A DNA stretch of 9,095 nucleotides from Acidobacteriota bacterium (lineage in GTDB: Bacteria; Acidobacteriota; Terriglobia; UBA7540). Under the pieces are notes generated by a model. That model worked only from the letters and a program-made list of their open reading frames with translations, had not been told where the DNA came from and ran no database searches. Shown in pieces: positions 6,871 to 9,095 of the stretch. The stretch's first letter is position 1. Each line of letters opens with the position of its first letter. The stretch is from assembly GCA_021784615.1 (NCBI GenBank), contig JAJYHU010000206.1:1-9095 (forward strand), given 5' to 3'. The translations under genes and the position numbers were made by a program.

Positions 6871-7653
6871 ATGCAAGAACTCAGGATCGTAACGACAAGC
6901 TGGGATGATGGTTACCCTAAAGACCTCAAAGTTGCGGATCTGCTCAGTTCAAGAAGACTGGCGGGAACTTTCTATATTCCCATCCAAGGGGTAAACGGCA
7001 AAACTATTCTTGACGGGGCGGCGATCAGGAATCTGGCCGGCCATGGCTTCGAGATTGGCGGGCATGGATATTCGCACCGCAACCTTACAAACCTTTCACC
7101 CAACGAGCTTTATCAGGATGTCACGCTGTCTTTGCGGACTCTTGAGGAGGCTTTAGGCGCGAGTGTTCGCATGTTCTGCTATCCCAACGGCCGCTGCAAT
7201 AAGAAGGTGATTCGGGTTTTGAAAGAAGCCGGATTGCAAGGATGCCGCACGACCCGCATGCTGCACACCAGCCTTGACTTCCGGTCGTTTGAGATGCCCG
7301 TCACCTTACAGGCGTATCCTCATTCCCCAATGGCATATTTCAAGAATCTTGCAAAAGAACAAAGTGTCCGCGCCCTGTGGCGATATATGCCTAGTGTTTG
7401 CTCTTCCGCCGATTGGGTCGATGTGGGACGGACACTCTTTGACATTGTCATGCGCGAAGGCGGGATTTGGCACCTCTATGGGCACTCCTGGGAAATCGAA
7501 GAACTGGGATTGTGGGCGGCTCTGGAGGAAATGCTGGACTACGTTTCGAATTGCCGGGAAGTCCTTTATCTCTCAAATCACGATCTACTGGATATTCTCT
7601 GCCGTCCCTTGCGGCGCAACTTGCCTGAAAGCCTTCCTCTTTACAAGTCATGA
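6871..7653 (+). CDS. NodB-like polysaccharide deacetylase (CE4), cytoplasmic type
   Basis: 260 residues from the ATG at 6871. Carbohydrate esterase 4 marks are TSWDDG (residues 9-14; D12 candidate base and D13 metal ligand), the metal-binding HGYSH (H65, H69), YPNG (104-107) in place of the usual PYG block, and HLYGHSWEIE (201-210) carrying the late histidine. The family removes N- or O-acetyl groups from sugars using a divalent metal. No signal peptide or membrane anchor is seen, so it probably acts inside the cell, on a lipid-linked intermediate or a precursor. The frame is open back to 6586 inside the polymerase gene, but that stretch looks non-coding. GTG at 6838 (adding 11 residues) is a possible start; neither site has a clear ribosome sequence, and 6871 is chosen because family members usually begin just before the VTTSWDDG strand. 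It overlaps the next gene by four bases (ATGA). Confidence 0.87.
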   Translation: MQELRIVTTSWDDGYPKDLKVADLLSSRRLAGTFYIPIQGVNGKTILDGAAIRNLAGHGFEIGGHGYSHRNLTNLSPNELYQDVTLSLRTLEEALGASVRMFCYPNGRCNKKVIRVLKEAGLQGCRTTRMLHTSLDFRSFEMPVTLQAYPHSPMAYFKNLAKEQSVRALWRYMPSVCSSADWVDVGRTLFDIVMREGGIWHLYGHSWEIEELGLWAALEEMLDYVSNCREVLYLSNHDLLDILCRPLRRNLPESLPLYKS

Positions 7654-8930
7654 AGATCGCCTTCATTCATAACTCTTATATGCAACAAGGCGGCGAAGAC
7701 TCGGTCTTGAACGCCGAAAAACGTCTCCTCAGTGCGGCCGGACACACGGTGGTTGAATACTTGCGGAACAATAACGAAATATCCGGATATGGCGCCCTCG
7801 CGAGGGCGACACTTGCACCACGGTCGGTTTGGGCATGGGACAGTTGCCGCGAACTCCGGGCGTTCCTGAAAAGCGAGCAACCCCATCTTGCCCACTTCCA
7901 TAACACCTTTCCTCTCATTTCTCCCGCTGCTTATTACGCGTGTCGCAAAGCAGGCGTTCCGGTGGTTCAAACCCTGCACAACTATCGCCTTCTATGTCCT
8001 GCAGCGACCCTCTTCCGCAATAGGAATCTGTGCGAGGCGTGCATAGGAAAAGCATTTCCGTGGGAGAGCATCGCCCATGCCTGCTATCGGAAAAGCTATA
8101 CGGCCAGCGCCACCGTCGCTATCCTTCTGGGAGTTCATCGTGCCCTGCGCACTTGGACAACACAGGTGAATGCGTTTATTGCGCCGTCTGAGTTCACTAA
8201 GGAGAAGTTCGTCCAAGGCGGGCTGTCGGCCTGGAAAATATTCATTAAACCCAACTTCGTTTTTCCCGATCCCTGTCCCGGCGGTTGTGCACACTTGGCA
8301 TTACACGGCGAGTATGCGATCTTCATCGGCCGGCTTGCGGAAGGGAAAGGGGTACACACGCTGCTCGATGCGTGGAAGCTCCTGGACGGCCGGATTCCCC
8401 TGCGAATTGTCGGCGATGGCCCATTGCGCAAGGAACTGGAAGCTTCCGCCCGCAAGCTCAAGAACGTTTATTTTCATGGGAGCATGGTTCAGCAAAAAGT
8501 GTTTGAGACCCTGAAACACGCGCGCTTTCTGGTTTTCCCCAGTGAGTGGTACGAGCCCTTCGGCTGCGCCATAATAGAATCGTTTGCGTTTGGCCTGCCG
8601 GTAATTACCTCGCGGCGCGGCGCCCTCCAGCAAATGGTTGAGAATCATGTTTCGGGACTTCACTTCAACCCCGGTGACGCTCAGGACTTGGCAGCAAAGG
8701 TCGAGTGGGCATGGGATCACCCAAAAGAGATGGCCGCTATGGGGTGCCACGCCCGAACTAAGTATGAGACGAAATATTCCGCCCCGCACAACTATGATCT
8801 GCTCATGGATATTTACCAGCGTGTTTTGAAGGGCGCCGTCATGCAATCTGTTCACGCAGATCCCCAAAAGGCGGACGCTAAGGCTTGGGGCGCGGCGCCA
8901 CAATCGCATGGTCCGGAGCATCCGGCTTAA
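7650..8930 (+). CDS. Glycosyltransferase family 4 (GT-B fold)
   Basis: 426 residues. The N-terminal half starts MKIAFIHNSY with a glycine loop QQGGED (12-17) and has HFHNTFP (82-88), an acceptor-side pattern of this subfamily. The C-terminal half is a Glycos_transf_1 nucleotide-sugar domain: FIGRLAEGKG (225-234), IVGDGPL (253-259), and EPFGCAIIESFAFGLPVI (302-319) with the E-x7-E pair E302/E310 that defines retaining GT4 enzymes. It transfers a sugar from a nucleotide donor to a lipid-linked glycan on the cytoplasmic side of the membrane; donor and acceptor are not predictable. Four cysteines (C116, C128, C131, C145) cluster in the N-terminal domain and could bind a metal. The last 30 residues or so look disordered. 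The start overlaps the deacetylase stop as ATGA, indicating translational coupling, so the two probably act on the same glycan. Confidence 0.92.
   Translation: MKIAFIHNSYMQQGGEDSVLNAEKRLLSAAGHTVVEYLRNNNEISGYGALARATLAPRSVWAWDSCRELRAFLKSEQPHLAHFHNTFPLISPAAYYACRKAGVPVVQTLHNYRLLCPAATLFRNRNLCEACIGKAFPWESIAHACYRKSYTASATVAILLGVHRALRTWTTQVNAFIAPSEFTKEKFVQGGLSAWKIFIKPNFVFPDPCPGGCAHLALHGEYAIFIGRLAEGKGVHTLLDAWKLLDGRIPLRIVGDGPLRKELEASARKLKNVYFHGSMVQQKVFETLKHARFLVFPSEWYEPFGCAIIESFAFGLPVITSRRGALQQMVENHVSGLHFNPGDAQDLAAKVEWAWDHPKEMAAMGCHARTKYETKYSAPHNYDLLMDIYQRVLKGAVMQSVHADPQKADAKAWGAAPQSHGPEHPA
7779..7808. repeat. Two perfect palindromes side by side inside the glycosyltransferase gene
   Basis: A 12-base perfect palindrome, atatccggatat (7779-7790), is followed after two bases by a 16-base perfect palindrome, cgccctcgcgagggcg (7793-7808). 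The second could form a 6-base-pair G/C-rich hairpin with a CGCG loop in mRNA. Both lie in the coding frame of the GT4 gene (E-I-S-G-Y-G-A-L-A-R-A). Function is unknown, and chance in coding DNA is possible. Confidence 0.55.
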
Positions 8931-9095
8931 ATTGACTTGTCCAAGGCCCGTGGCCCCGCGGTTCGCAATCTTCCCAAAGGCCAAACCCAAAAGAGCCTTG
9001 CAGTCCACCAACCCTGGGGGTAAGAAGACTCGAACCGAGCCTTCCGGGTTCGCCTCCGTGATGCCGATCCCGTAAAAAGGAAATCACCACGCTGC
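8931..9095. other. Non-coding right end, no gene seen
   Basis: After the glycosyltransferase stop there are 165 bases without a plausible start and open frame on the + strand. A ggcc-cgt-ggcc mini-hairpin and a ccgcgg palindrome occur near 8946-8960, but no T run follows, so no terminator is called. The minus-strand open frames here overlap the glycosyltransferase gene and look like shadows. Confidence 0.5.

Noticed and set aside
8940..8965. Terminator after the glycosyltransferase gene
   Set aside because: Only a 4-base stem and a short palindrome are present, with no T run.
8301..9011. Minus-strand open frame of 236 codons at the right end
   Set aside because: Mostly opposite the C-terminal half of the GT4 gene, with no recognisable motif; judged a shadow.
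9020..9050. tRNA-like GGTTCGAGTC on the minus strand
   Set aside because: It resembles a T-loop, but the flanking bases do not pair into a T stem and no cloverleaf could be built.

Overview
The window looks like part of a bacterial exopolysaccharide, capsule or O-antigen type gene cluster. All seven complete genes and the partial one at the left edge lie on the + strand. Base composition is moderate to slightly high GC and even across the genes. The flippase, polymerase, deacetylase and glycosyltransferase resemble those of environmental Gram-negative bacteria with large surface-glycan clusters. Acidobacteriota, Verrucomicrobiota or a similar phylum would fit, but no marker gene fixes the taxon and I hold this weakly.

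Layout, left to right. (1) 2-550: C-terminal part of a Wzx-type polysaccharide flippase, running off the left edge. (2) 766-2052: a kinase-like protein of the aminoglycoside/choline phosphotransferase fold with a long unassigned N-terminal region. (3) 2055-3386: a second, complete flippase that is a visible paralog of the first. (4) 3497-4342: phosphosulfolactate synthase (ComA). (5) 4356-5087: 2-phosphosulfolactate phosphatase (ComB). (6) 5258-6805: O-antigen polymerase/ligase family membrane protein. (7) 6871-7653: NodB-like polysaccharide deacetylase without a signal peptide. (8) 7650-8930: GT4 glycosyltransferase, overlapping the deacetylase by ATGA. The last 165 bases show no gene. The longest gene-free stretches are 551-765 (215 bases) and 5088-5257 (170 bases).

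How the genes may work together. The glycosyltransferase, deacetylase, flippases and polymerase give a partial Wzx/Wzy-type pathway: sugars are added to a lipid carrier in the cytoplasm, one may be N-deacetylated, the repeat unit is flipped across the inner membrane and then polymerised or ligated.

The unexpected part is comA-comB in the middle. Together they turn phosphoenolpyruvate and sulfite into 3-sulfolactate. No other coenzyme M genes (comC, comD, comE) are visible, and the neighbours are glycan genes. The working hypothesis is that this locus makes sulfolactate as a sulfonated, acidic decoration or building block for the surface polysaccharide, possibly on an amine exposed by the deacetylase. 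The pathway assignment rests on clear family motifs. The link to the glycan is inference from gene order.
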